Position numbers and translations under genes: made by a program. From positions 1 to 64,000 of the forward strand of contig CAVYPX010000003.1 of assembly GCA_963770485.1 (NCBI GenBank): a stretch of DNA of 64,000 nucleotides, in the 5' to 3' direction. The notes below the pieces were generated by a model. That model did no database searches, had not been told where the DNA came from, and saw only the letters and a program-made list of their open reading frames with translations. Below are positions 1 through 6,651 of this stretch, piece after piece. Every line of letters begins with the position of its first letter. Position 1 is the stretch's first letter. The stretch is from CAVVEC01 sp963770485. Its GTDB lineage: Bacteria > Acidobacteriota > Terriglobia > Terriglobales > Acidobacteriaceae.

Positions 1-439
1 GCAATCTGTCCTCAGCCTTCCACCCTTTCTCGAACAGCGAGAAAAGCCGCTTGTCGGCTGCTTCGTACTCTTTGGTGACATCGTCGTCGCCGGGCTTGCT
101 CGCCCCTATTTTGGCGAACATCTGCGTGTATGCGATTTGCGCCTGCCAAAGCTCAACCTCATTTCCGCGCCGGGCGATGTCCTTGCCAAGCTCGATCAGA
201 GCCTCACGAGCTTCCTTGATCTCCTCTGCGGTCGTCACGAACCGCTCGTCGAACATTGAGTCTTCCATCAGTCCTCCAGCTTGCGCGCGCCCCGAACTCT
301 GCTGCTTTGGGAAGCACGCTGTCCCGGCGTGCTTGGCAGCCTCTTCTCGCGTGAATAGCGCGTTGCAGATCAAGCATTGACGCATGCCATGCGTGACGAC
401 AAAGACCTTGCCGACTTGTTCGGAGAACGTGCTGTTCAT
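1..439 (-). CDS. Small zinc-finger-like protein coupled to resolvase (partial)
   Basis: This reading frame is open from an ATG at 439 to the left edge, so only the first 146 codons are visible. The ATG overlaps the resolvase stop codon as ATGA, so translation is probably coupled. Residues of about 20-45 contain CLICNALF followed by His and Cys (a C-x2-C ... H-x4-C pattern), which looks like a zinc finger. After a Gly/Ala-rich linker comes a charged helical region beginning MEDSMFDERF. That inner Met (268) is an alternative start, but it has a poorer link to the resolvase. The protein family is not recognised. The tight coupling suggests a role with the recombinase or in element maintenance; that is inference. 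Confidence 0.6.
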   Translation of the reverse strand, partial: MNSTFSEQVGKVFVVTHGMRQCLICNALFTREEAAKHAGTACFPKQQSSGRAQAGGLMEDSMFDERFVTTAEEIKEAREALIELGKDIARRGNEVELWQAQIAYTQMFAKIGASKPGDDDVTKEYEAADKRLFSLFEKGWKAEDRL

Positions 440-1095
440 TGAGCAGCGCCCGCCGCGCTGGATTGCTCCGGCATGTTCCCAGCCAGCGCCGGAACGGAAG
501 TGTTCGAGGTCGAGGTTGCCTCTTTCATTAAGCGGCAAACGGACGCCCGCGAGATGCGGTGCTTATTAGCAACTTCGGTCAGGGACATGCCGGAGCGACG
601 GTCTTGGAGGACTTGCTCGCGGTTGACGTCGAGCCTCGCACGCCCGATCTGCCTTCCTTCCGCACGGGCACGAGCCATGCCACTACGTACTCGCTCTATA
701 AGAAGTGCCCGTTCCATCTCGCCGAGCACTGCGACGATGCCGAGAAATGCTCGTCCCAGCGCCCCCGACGTGTCGAACGCCTCGCGCAGGGACACAAACT
801 GGACGTCGCAGGAGTCGAGTTCATCGAGACACTGAAGGAAGTGCTTCGTTGAGCGTGCAAGGCGGTCACACGACCAAACAATTAGCACATCAAAGCGTCG
901 CCTCCGGGCGTCTTCCAGCATGCGGTCGAGAGCCGGGCGGCGTGCCTTCGTGCCGCCGATCCCGTGGTCTACGTACTCTTGCTCCTGCGCGACGCTCAGC
1001 CCGCGACGCTGCGCGTATTCGCGGAGTTCTCTTAGCTGGGTCTCAGGGTGCTGCTCTACCGTGGAAACGCGGACGTAAAAAGCGGCTCGCTTCAT
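436..1095 (-). CDS. Serine recombinase / resolvase
   Basis: A 219-residue small serine recombinase of the resolvase/invertase family. The N-terminus carries the YVRVST signature, whose Ser attacks DNA. The central region has VWSCDRLARS and FLGIVAVLGEMERALLIER, both typical of the catalytic domain and its dimerisation helix. The C-terminal 45 or so residues form the HTH_7 DNA-binding domain (MSLTEVANKHRISRASVCRLM), followed by a low-complexity tail. Its length fits resolvases, not the large integrases. It reads away from an RHH repressor gene, and TACGTA iterons lie between the two, so it may be repressed by that protein. It is likely the mobile element's resolution or inversion enzyme. Confidence 0.92.
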   Translation of the reverse strand: MKRAAFYVRVSTVEQHPETQLRELREYAQRRGLSVAQEQEYVDHGIGGTKARRPALDRMLEDARRRRFDVLIVWSCDRLARSTKHFLQCLDELDSCDVQFVSLREAFDTSGALGRAFLGIVAVLGEMERALLIERVRSGMARARAEGRQIGRARLDVNREQVLQDRRSGMSLTEVANKHRISRASVCRLMKEATSTSNTSVPALAGNMPEQSSAAGAAQ

Positions 1096-1125
1096 CGGCT
1101 GGGTTCCTCCAAGGTTTCATTGTAG

Positions 1126-1147
1126 TACGTAGATACGTATCTGCGTA
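1126..1147. promoter_or_regulatory. Three 8-bp-spaced TACGTA-like iterons (resolvase side)
   Basis: TACGTA (1126-1131), TACGTA (1134-1139) and TGCGTA (1142-1147) lie exactly 8 bp apart, about 30-50 bp upstream of the resolvase start. The arrangement resembles operators bound by RHH repressors, which use short tandem iterons. Binding by the adjacent RHH protein is inferred. Confidence 0.6.
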
Positions 1148-1185
1148 TGGCACGGGGGAGCCACATCCAACGCACTACGGTGTGG

Positions 1186-1207
1186 TACGCAGTTACGTAA
1201 TTACGTG
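1186..1207. promoter_or_regulatory. Three 8-bp-spaced TACGYA-like iterons (RHH side)
   Basis: TACGCA (1186-1191), TACGTA (1194-1199) and TACGTG (1202-1207) repeat at 8 bp and end just before the RHH start codon at 1212. The cluster is 60 bp from the resolvase-side cluster. The position fits autorepression. Confidence 0.62.
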
Positions 1208-1211
1208 TACA

Positions 1212-1448
1212 ATGGACTCTATTCGAGATTCCGTGAGAAGCAAGACTCAAACCCGCAGTCCTCGTTCGCGAGCGGCTGGCGCGAAGAAGGCTGGCGATGC
1301 AGGCGGCGAGAAGCCTGTCGCCCTGACGCTCAAGGTCGATCAGGCTACCTATGTGCGCCTCTGCACGCTGGGGGCGACCGAGCGTCGCACGAATCAAGAC
1401 ATCCTCCGGCAGGCTCTCCAAGAGTATCTCGACCGAGCGGGAAACTGA
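1212..1448 (+). CDS. Ribbon-helix-helix repressor (copy 1)
   Basis: A 78-residue protein with a basic, disordered N-terminal 35 residues followed by an RHH core: VALTLKVDQATYVRLCTLGA forms the beta strand and first helix, and TNQDILRQALQEYL the second helix. The start is the ATG at 1212; the longer upstream frame only runs antisense to the resolvase. It closely resembles the product at 6080-6295, with the shared core EKPVALTLKVD and TNQDIL-QAL-E-L. Its own promoter region carries two TACGTA iteron clusters, so it probably represses itself and the divergent resolvase. It is also possible that it serves as an antitoxin, but no toxin partner is seen next to it. Confidence 0.75.
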   Translation: MDSIRDSVRSKTQTRSPRSRAAGAKKAGDAGGEKPVALTLKVDQATYVRLCTLGATERRTNQDILRQALQEYLDRAGN

Positions 1449-1507
1449 CCGACTGCTGTTAGCAAAGCGCCTCCCCCGAAAACTGAGATCGACTACAGGA
1501 GGTCGCA

Positions 1508-2518
1508 TTGTCGGCAAAATCAGCTATAGCTGTTTCTCCGCACGAAAGTATTGAGTGCCTCTTGTGTGCTGGATCGGGCAAACTCAGCCGCGCCGAGATT
1601 CTCAATCGCCTCGGAGTCCGTGACTTTGCCCGCGTCGCCCAGCTTTCCGCTGAGGAGGCATTCCGCCTGCTCCAGAACAGGCACGACCGAGAGCACCAAA
1701 ACGCGTGGTCGCGCTTCGAGACAGAACTCGCGAAGCGCACCGCCGAGATAAGAGAAAGCCTCAGCGGCGAACTACGCCTAGCGTTGTCCGAAAAGGACAG
1801 CCTTACCCGTCGAATGGAGGATTCATTGCGGGAGATCGGACAGCTTCGGGAGAAGAACCAGCTATTGGAAGGCGAGATGTCGAAGGTCGCCCGCGTCGGC
1901 AAACGGCAGGAAGTGGACTTCGCGGAGGAGGTGAGCACTTGGGCTGGTGTCTGGATCAGCGACAAGCTCCCGCGCAACGGAGATTTCATTCTCGCGTACC
2001 GCGCCCCCAACGGCGATCCTCTGGAACCCCGGATTCTCATCGACAACAAGGACAAATCGACAATCGCAGAGAGTGACATCGAAAAGCTGGTGCGCGATGC
2101 ACACGAACGCTCCATCGGAGTCGCGGCGTTGGTCGCCCGTGAGGAGTCGCAACTTCGACAGGTTGACCGGGACTCACGATGGAGCCGCAAGGACGGAGTG
2201 TGGCTGCTCCGAACCACCCGCCAGTGGATCGTCCGCGATCTCGACCTCCTGAAGCCGATCTTCGAGAGGATGCGAGTCCAAGGCTTCGACCTGCTGGAGA
2301 GGAACCTCGTGCTCGCCAATGAGCTTCGCCGCACCTTCCCTGAAATCGACCGCATCGAGCGCGAATTGGGTAAGGCAGCGAAGGCGATCCAGTCAATATC
2401 GGTGCTGGTCGTTCGATACAGGGATCGGCTCCGAGAACTTTGCGATACGGCGACAAGCAAAAAGATCGCTCCCCAGCCAGAACTGGACGGCAGCGTTCGC
2501 AAAATAGTCAGCGCGTAG
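1508..2518 (+). CDS. DUF2130-like coiled-coil PD-(D/E)XK nuclease candidate
   Basis: A 336-residue protein starting at TTG, which sits 5 bp after a perfect AGGAGG at 1497-1502. Residues 17-25 hold a CLLCAGSG half zinc finger. Residues of about 50-125 form a charged coiled coil. The segment after KRQEVDFAEEV reads as a PD-(D/E)XK-like fold: an initial helix with Glu, then DFILAYRAP, then RILIDNKDK in the position of the catalytic strand, then a helix with RDAHERSIGVAALVA. This order (coiled coil, then nuclease) is that of DUF2130 proteins. The catalytic Asn-x-Lys in place of Glu-x-Lys is unusual. It is the first gene of a plus-strand run to 5029. Function is not known; a defence role is inferred from context. 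Confidence 0.6.
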   Translation: MSAKSAIAVSPHESIECLLCAGSGKLSRAEILNRLGVRDFARVAQLSAEEAFRLLQNRHDREHQNAWSRFETELAKRTAEIRESLSGELRLALSEKDSLTRRMEDSLREIGQLREKNQLLEGEMSKVARVGKRQEVDFAEEVSTWAGVWISDKLPRNGDFILAYRAPNGDPLEPRILIDNKDKSTIAESDIEKLVRDAHERSIGVAALVAREESQLRQVDRDSRWSRKDGVWLLRTTRQWIVRDLDLLKPIFERMRVQGFDLLERNLVLANELRRTFPEIDRIERELGKAAKAIQSISVLVVRYRDRLRELCDTATSKKIAPQPELDGSVRKIVSA

Positions 2519-2546
2519 ACCCCGTCTAAGGACTCGGAGGGACTGC

Positions 2547-3284
2547 ATGGATGCCAACACCCAAATCGCCAACGACCTGCACCTTTTGACTGCGCCGATC
2601 AGGTTCCTGTTTCGGTGCGTGCTCGCTCTGCTGTTTTTGCTCGCAGCGCCATTGCTCTTCTCGGTCGTTCCGTTCTTGTGCATTGCCCTAGACCCCAACA
2701 GCGATTTCTCGATGCTCGCGCTGGCGTATATGGCTCTCGCCCCGTTTGCGAGCGCATTCTGGCTCATGATGGTCAGCGTTCTGCCAGACGTGCATCGCGC
2801 TCAAAAGGAAGGTCGAGTTTTCGAAGCCAATCACCTCAAAGGTTTCGGTCTGATGTTCGTGGGATTCTTCGGATCGCTGGGCGCGGAGGCTCTTTTCCTC
2901 TTCTATCTTTTTCCAATTCCGCGTGAGAGTTCGGACATCGCCGTCAACGCCGCGCAGTGGCGCTCATGGTTCGGGGGCATGGGAATCGCCGGATTCCTTC
3001 CCGTGATCCTGCTGCTCGGATGGCGTGCGATCAAAGCGGCGTCCGCAGGACGGCAGACATGCAGGTGGTGCCACGAGACCGTGGGCGCAGCAAATCTCGA
3101 CAATTTTGGGCTGTGTTCTCCGTGCCATGATGCCGCGCTGGAAGAGAACGAAATAGACGAGGATCAGGAAGCGTGGATACGCAAGGTGAAATACGAACTG
3201 CGCGACAACGCGTGGGCGTCAGACCTTCGCCGTGGGCGGCGAGAGGCGTTGAAGTGGAAACGCCGCGTCCTGAGTTCGCGCTGA
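2547..3284 (+). CDS. Membrane protein with cytosolic zinc ribbon
   Basis: A 245-residue protein preceded by a GGAGGG ribosome-binding site. Hydrophobic segments at about residues 18-48, 56-80, 99-122 and 138-158 suggest four membrane spans. After the last span, CRWC and, 16-17 residues later, CSPC form a two-knuckle zinc ribbon (about 175-200), followed by an acidic stretch and a very basic tail (RRGRREALKWKRR). No family is recognised. It lies 28 bp after the DUF2130-like nuclease gene and just before the small protein, so it is probably co-transcribed with them. Membrane subunits next to nucleases are common in defence cassettes, but no function can be assigned. Confidence 0.55.
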   Translation: MDANTQIANDLHLLTAPIRFLFRCVLALLFLLAAPLLFSVVPFLCIALDPNSDFSMLALAYMALAPFASAFWLMMVSVLPDVHRAQKEGRVFEANHLKGFGLMFVGFFGSLGAEALFLFYLFPIPRESSDIAVNAAQWRSWFGGMGIAGFLPVILLLGWRAIKAASAGRQTCRWCHETVGAANLDNFGLCSPCHDAALEENEIDEDQEAWIRKVKYELRDNAWASDLRRGRREALKWKRRVLSSR

Positions 3285-3302
3285 CATCAACGGGAGGAAA
3301 TG

Positions 3303-3557
3303 ATGGAGATGTTTGACACTTACGTGCTCACGAGCCTGAGGATCGACAGCGATGGTAAGGTCATCAGCAGCAATGTCGCTGTGACGTTCGACATCCATGA
3401 GGCTGAAGCCCATCGAGAGGCGGATGTCGCGAACAGTTTCCAAACGTTCAGCGTCGCCGCCGACTGGCGCGAGGATGCCGAACAGTCGAAGTTAGTAGAG
3501 GCGATGCGCGAGTTCCGAGAAATCGTCAAGCAGATGCAGGAGGAGTCCCTCCGGTGA
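3303..3557 (+). CDS. Small hypothetical protein
   Basis: About 84 residues, with start choice among ATGs at 3300, 3303 and 3309; a GGGAGG lies at 3292-3297, which best suits 3303. The sequence is acidic and amphipathic, beginning with a possible beta-hairpin (FDTYVLTSLRI, VISSNVAVTFDI) and ending in a helix (EAMREFREIVKQMQEE). The stop codon overlaps the GTG start of the next gene by four bases, so the two are probably coupled. It is not a recognised family. It may be a partner or inhibitor of the nuclease that follows. Confidence 0.5.
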   Translation: MEMFDTYVLTSLRIDSDGKVISSNVAVTFDIHEAEAHREADVANSFQTFSVAADWREDAEQSKLVEAMREFREIVKQMQEESLR

Positions 3558-5029
3558 GCATCAGAATCAGCAAATCGAAATTCGTGGCGGGTTGCCAGTG
3601 CCTCAAACGCCTGTACTGGCAGGTACACGAGCCGGAACTTGCCACACAGCCGGACGGAGCGACAGAGGCGATCATGCAGCAAGGACACGATGTCGGCATG
3701 CTCGCCCGCAGGCTCTTCCCCGGAGGAGTGGAGGTCTGCGAGCGCAGTCTCGATCAGGCGATCCGCGCCACGCGGGAGTTGGTCGCCAACCGAGAGGTTC
3801 CGGCAATCTTCGAAGGAGTATTTGAGCATGACGGCGTGCTGGTGCGCGTCGATGTGCTTCATCGCCGCAGAGACAAACGATGGCGGCTTATCGAGGTCAA
3901 ATCCAGCACTCAGGTCAAAGAAGAGCACATCGACGACGTCGGAATCCAATCCCGCGTCGTTTCCCGGTCGGGGCTGGATTTGGCGTCGGTCTGTCTCGCC
4001 CACATCAACAGGAATTACGTTTTCGATGGCGGCTCTATCGACGTGCGGCGGCTCTTCAAGATCAGAAATCTGACGCGCCGAGTACTACGATTGCAACCGA
4101 AACTGACATTCCAGCTTCGGGCGGCATTCACCGTTCTCTCGATGCCCAAGGCACCGGACATCGCTCCGGGCAAGCACTGCACTTCTCCCGTCACATGCGA
4201 GTTCTTCGACTGTTGCAATCCTCCGCTTCCTGACGACCACATAGGATACTTGCCCAGACTACATGCGAGCGCCGAAGAGGAACTGGAGGAAATGGGCGTG
4301 GAGTCCATCCACGACATTCCCGATGACTTCGAGTTGAGCGAGATTCAGCGAAGGGCGGCTGCGTGCGTGAAGTCAGGGGAGCCGTGGTTCGACCGTGAAG
4401 GACTCAAAGCCGAATTGGCGAAGCTGGAGTATCCGCTCTTCTTCATGGATTTTGAAAGTGTGAATCACTGTGTGCCACTGTTCGCGGGGATGCGACCTTA
4501 CGATCAACTGCCGTTCCAGTATTCTGTCCACTCGCAGAAAGAACCCGGTGCGGCAACGGAGCACCATGAGTTTCTTGCCACAGATGCGAACGATCCCCGG
4601 CGTCAGTTCATTAGCTCCCTCTGCGCCGCGTTAGGCGAAAGTGGCAGCATCGTCGTATATTCCTCGTTCGAGTCTCAACGCATTTCAGACCTTGCCAGTT
4701 GGTTTCCTGAGTTTACAAATCGAATCGGCGCGATCCAAGCCCGCCTCTTCGATTTGCTGCCAGTCGTCCGCGAACACGTCTACCATCCGGCATTCGCAGG
4801 CTCGTACTCGGTCAAGTCGGTCTTGCCCGCACTCGTGCCGGACATGACCTACGACGGCATGGAGGTCGCGAACGGTCAGGCTGCGGGGGTCGCTTGGGGA
4901 TTGCTGATACGAGGCACCGTGGATGCCGTCGAGCGCGGCAAGATTGAGAAGGCTCTGCTGGATTACTGCGGGCAGGACACACTGGCGATGGTGAGGCTGC
5001 TGAAGATGCTTCGGGCTGTGCCTATGTAA
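3554..5029 (+). CDS. DUF2779 protein: Cas4-like nuclease plus DEDD-type exonuclease
   Basis: A 491-residue protein starting at GTG. The N-terminal half reads like a Cas4/AddB-type PD-(D/E)XK domain: an early CQC (residues 14-16), GVFEHDGVLVRVDVL with the metal-binding Asp, then RLIEVKSST with Glu-x-Lys. A later cluster, CTSPVTCEFFDCC, could complete an iron-sulfur site. The C-terminal half begins FFMDFESV and ends near DYCGQDTLAMV, the acidic pattern of an RNase H-like DEDD exonuclease. This layout is that of DUF2779. It closes the plus-strand cassette that starts at 1508. The two nuclease domains and the coupled small gene suggest nucleic-acid defence, which is inference. Confidence 0.75.
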   Translation: MSIRISKSKFVAGCQCLKRLYWQVHEPELATQPDGATEAIMQQGHDVGMLARRLFPGGVEVCERSLDQAIRATRELVANREVPAIFEGVFEHDGVLVRVDVLHRRRDKRWRLIEVKSSTQVKEEHIDDVGIQSRVVSRSGLDLASVCLAHINRNYVFDGGSIDVRRLFKIRNLTRRVLRLQPKLTFQLRAAFTVLSMPKAPDIAPGKHCTSPVTCEFFDCCNPPLPDDHIGYLPRLHASAEEELEEMGVESIHDIPDDFELSEIQRRAAACVKSGEPWFDREGLKAELAKLEYPLFFMDFESVNHCVPLFAGMRPYDQLPFQYSVHSQKEPGAATEHHEFLATDANDPRRQFISSLCAALGESGSIVVYSSFESQRISDLASWFPEFTNRIGAIQARLFDLLPVVREHVYHPAFAGSYSVKSVLPALVPDMTYDGMEVANGQAAGVAWGLLIRGTVDAVERGKIEKALLDYCGQDTLAMVRLLKMLRAVPM

Positions 5030-5061
5030 TCTGGGTTCAGTTGCGTCAAAGCGACGCCGCG

Positions 5062-5925
5062 TTACCTCTTCCTGCTCGATGGTTGTTCATTCGATTTCTC
5101 CACCTGAGGCGTCGGTGGTGTCAGAATCTCGCGGTAGTGCTCACGGTATTGATGCAGCAAGCGAGGAAGTTCAGCGAAGCCTTGCGCCACGTTCTTTTCA
5201 AGGTCTTTCGCGGGAGAAAAAACGTTCGATACGGATGTATACACAAAGGTGGTAAGAAACTTCTCAAGGTTAATCACTAGCTCTTCCGCCTTCTGAGTTG
5301 CATCAAGACCGAAGTAGTGAGTTCTCCCGCCGTTTTCAAGGGCAATCGCTTCGGTTCTTCCCCCCACCCCTTGCACGATCCTCTTGGCATGGAACATCAT
5401 CCTGACACCCAAGAAGAGCATTGTTTCCTTAGTTGCCGCAAACTGGGCATCCCGCAACATTGGATGTAGCTGTATCATCCCGCTGCCTATGGAGTCGTGG
5501 AGGGGTGAGGGGACAAAGGTGACGCGGTTGTCTTCCCAGCGAAACAAGTAAGAGCGTTTTTCATAGTTCACCGCCACTAACATCGCAAACGAGGGCACCA
5601 GACTTGTCTCGAACCCTTTGTACTCTCCAATGGTCTCTCGGAAGAATCTTTTGCCAAAGGTCTTGAGCGCAGCGAGTATGTCCTCCGGCTGCCATTTCGA
5701 GTCTGGGGTTTGCCCTTCACTTCTTGCGAAAAACTGGTGCATCTCCTGATTCGCATATTCAATGAGAGATGCATCGCCCGCTCCCCCGGTGATAACTGTT
5801 CCAATTGGGAAAGTGAAGCGATAGAGCTTATCGCACTCAGATTTTGTGGCGTTCGACGTCGTCTCCTCCGTGTCAGCCAGCATCAGCACGCCATCGAGGT
5901 AATTCATCCCAAGAATTGCCGTCAT
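5062..5925 (-). CDS. Proteasome-fold Ntn hydrolase (beta-subunit-like)
   Basis: A 287-residue protein whose N-terminus matches 20S proteasome beta subunits. Removing Met from MTAILGMNY leaves Thr1; Asp lies at position 17 (GVLMLAD), Lys at 32, and a GSG motif at about 146-148 (SIGSGM), in line with the Thr1, Asp17, Lys33 and GSG positions of the family. The ATG at 5925 has GGGAG eight to nine bases upstream; the longer GTG frame would bury Thr1. The C-terminal 90 residues extend past the usual fold. It is a single gene with no alpha subunit, ATPase or tagging genes nearby, so it is not a classic proteasome. It is divergent from the second RHH repressor and shares its iteron region. Peptidase activity is inferred. 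Confidence 0.68.
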   Translation of the reverse strand: MTAILGMNYLDGVLMLADTEETTSNATKSECDKLYRFTFPIGTVITGGAGDASLIEYANQEMHQFFARSEGQTPDSKWQPEDILAALKTFGKRFFRETIGEYKGFETSLVPSFAMLVAVNYEKRSYLFRWEDNRVTFVPSPLHDSIGSGMIQLHPMLRDAQFAATKETMLFLGVRMMFHAKRIVQGVGGRTEAIALENGGRTHYFGLDATQKAEELVINLEKFLTTFVYTSVSNVFSPAKDLEKNVAQGFAELPRLLHQYREHYREILTPPTPQVEKSNEQPSSRKR

Positions 5926-6029
5926 GGAATTTTCTCCCACTAGGCGGTCGTTTGAACGCGACCCGGTATTGGCTCAATTTGCGAATGTGCATGGGTTTGT
6001 TCCGCCCCTGTTTTCCACTTCGAATCACT

Positions 6030-6051
6030 TACGCACCTACGCAGATGCGAG
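6030..6051. promoter_or_regulatory. Three 8-bp-spaced TACGCA-like iterons (second RHH gene)
   Basis: TACGCA (6030-6035), TACGCA (6038-6043) and TGCGAG (6046-6051) lie 8 bp apart between the Ntn hydrolase and the second RHH gene. A possible -10 box, TATACT (6052-6057), follows directly. The design matches the two clusters near 1.15 kb. Confidence 0.6.
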
Positions 6052-6079
6052 TATACTGCGACTTCCCACGAGGGGGCTT

Positions 6080-6295
6080 ATGGGGAACAAAACTGCGAGC
6101 CGTGGTTCCGGCACGCGCCGGGCTGCCAAGAAACGAGGCGACAAGTCAGGACAGGAGAAGCCAGTGGCACTTACTCTGAAAGTTGACAGCGGACTGTACG
6201 TCCGTTTGAGTACGCTGCGGGCGACCAAGAGGACGACAAACCAAGACATCCTTGAGCAGGCTTTGAGGGAGTTTCTCACGCGGGCAGGAGCGTAG
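6080..6295 (+). CDS. Ribbon-helix-helix repressor (copy 2)
   Basis: A 71-residue paralogue of the RHH protein at 1212-1448. It has a basic N-terminal 25 residues, then the core VALTLKVDSGLYVRLSTLRA and TNQDILEQALREFL. The ATG at 6080 follows a GAGGGGG Shine-Dalgarno-like stretch; the longer upstream frame would run through the iterons and is unlikely. Like copy 1 it is preceded by TACGCA iterons at 8-bp spacing and faces a divergent gene, here the Ntn hydrolase. The proteins and operators are related, so cross-regulation is plausible. A DNA-binding role is well supported by the fold; its targets are inferred. Confidence 0.75.
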   Translation: MGNKTASRGSGTRRAAKKRGDKSGQEKPVALTLKVDSGLYVRLSTLRATKRTTNQDILEQALREFLTRAGA

Positions 6296-6303
6296 CCGAA
6301 CGT

Positions 6304-6418
6304 GATGACCGAGATACTTTGGAAGGCAAGTATGTTGATGGCAAGCACCAGAGTCCCCTCCGGGCTGCGCATCCGTTCCAGACCATCAAGACTTGGAACT
6401 CTTTTCGTTCTGGAAGAG
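6304..6418 (+). pseudogene. Decayed 5' remnant of a second type III mod gene
   Basis: This stretch aligns base by base with the first 80-90 bases of the intact mod gene at 6648 (shared TATGTTGA-GGCAAG, CCGGG, TTCCAGACC/TTTCAGACC), with one base missing after the first TGG. After AAGAC, about 31 bases are absent, and the match resumes with AACTTGGAA and TTTTCG. The frame is broken and ends quickly. It is the trace of an earlier copy or a replaced allele of the mod N-terminus, not a functional gene. Confidence 0.65.
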
Positions 6419-6447
6419 CGAGATGATTACTGTTGCTGGGGAGCTTT

Positions 6448-6651
6448 ATGAAGACAAAAATCAGCAGGTATCAGGAACGGAAAAAGGCGGGGCTGTGCGT
6501 CTGGACGGGATGTGAACGCAAACCGCGTAAGAATGATGACGGAACTGTGCGAAGTTACTGCGATTTTCACAACGAGCTAAACAAGAAAGCCACAGCAGCG
6601 TTCAAGAAACGAGCAGCAGCAGAAAAGAAGGGAACACACTCTACCCGATGA
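6448..6651 (+). CDS. Small zinc-binding-type protein upstream of mod
   Basis: A 67-residue basic protein, starting at the ATG at 6448 with GGGGAG just upstream. It carries CVWTGC and, 17 residues later, CDFH, a likely C-x4-C ... C-x2-H metal site, followed by a Lys/Ala-rich helix. The stop overlaps the mod start as ATGA, so it is coupled to the restriction-modification operon. The family is not recognised. It may be a regulator or accessory subunit of the type III system; that is inference. Confidence 0.6.
   Translation: MKTKISRYQERKKAGLCVWTGCERKPRKNDDGTVRSYCDFHNELNKKATAAFKKRAAAEKKGTHSTR

Noticed and set aside
705..1211. Long plus-strand frame opposite the resolvase
   Set aside because: It runs antisense to a clear gene; only its last 79 codons (from 1212) are real, as the RHH protein.
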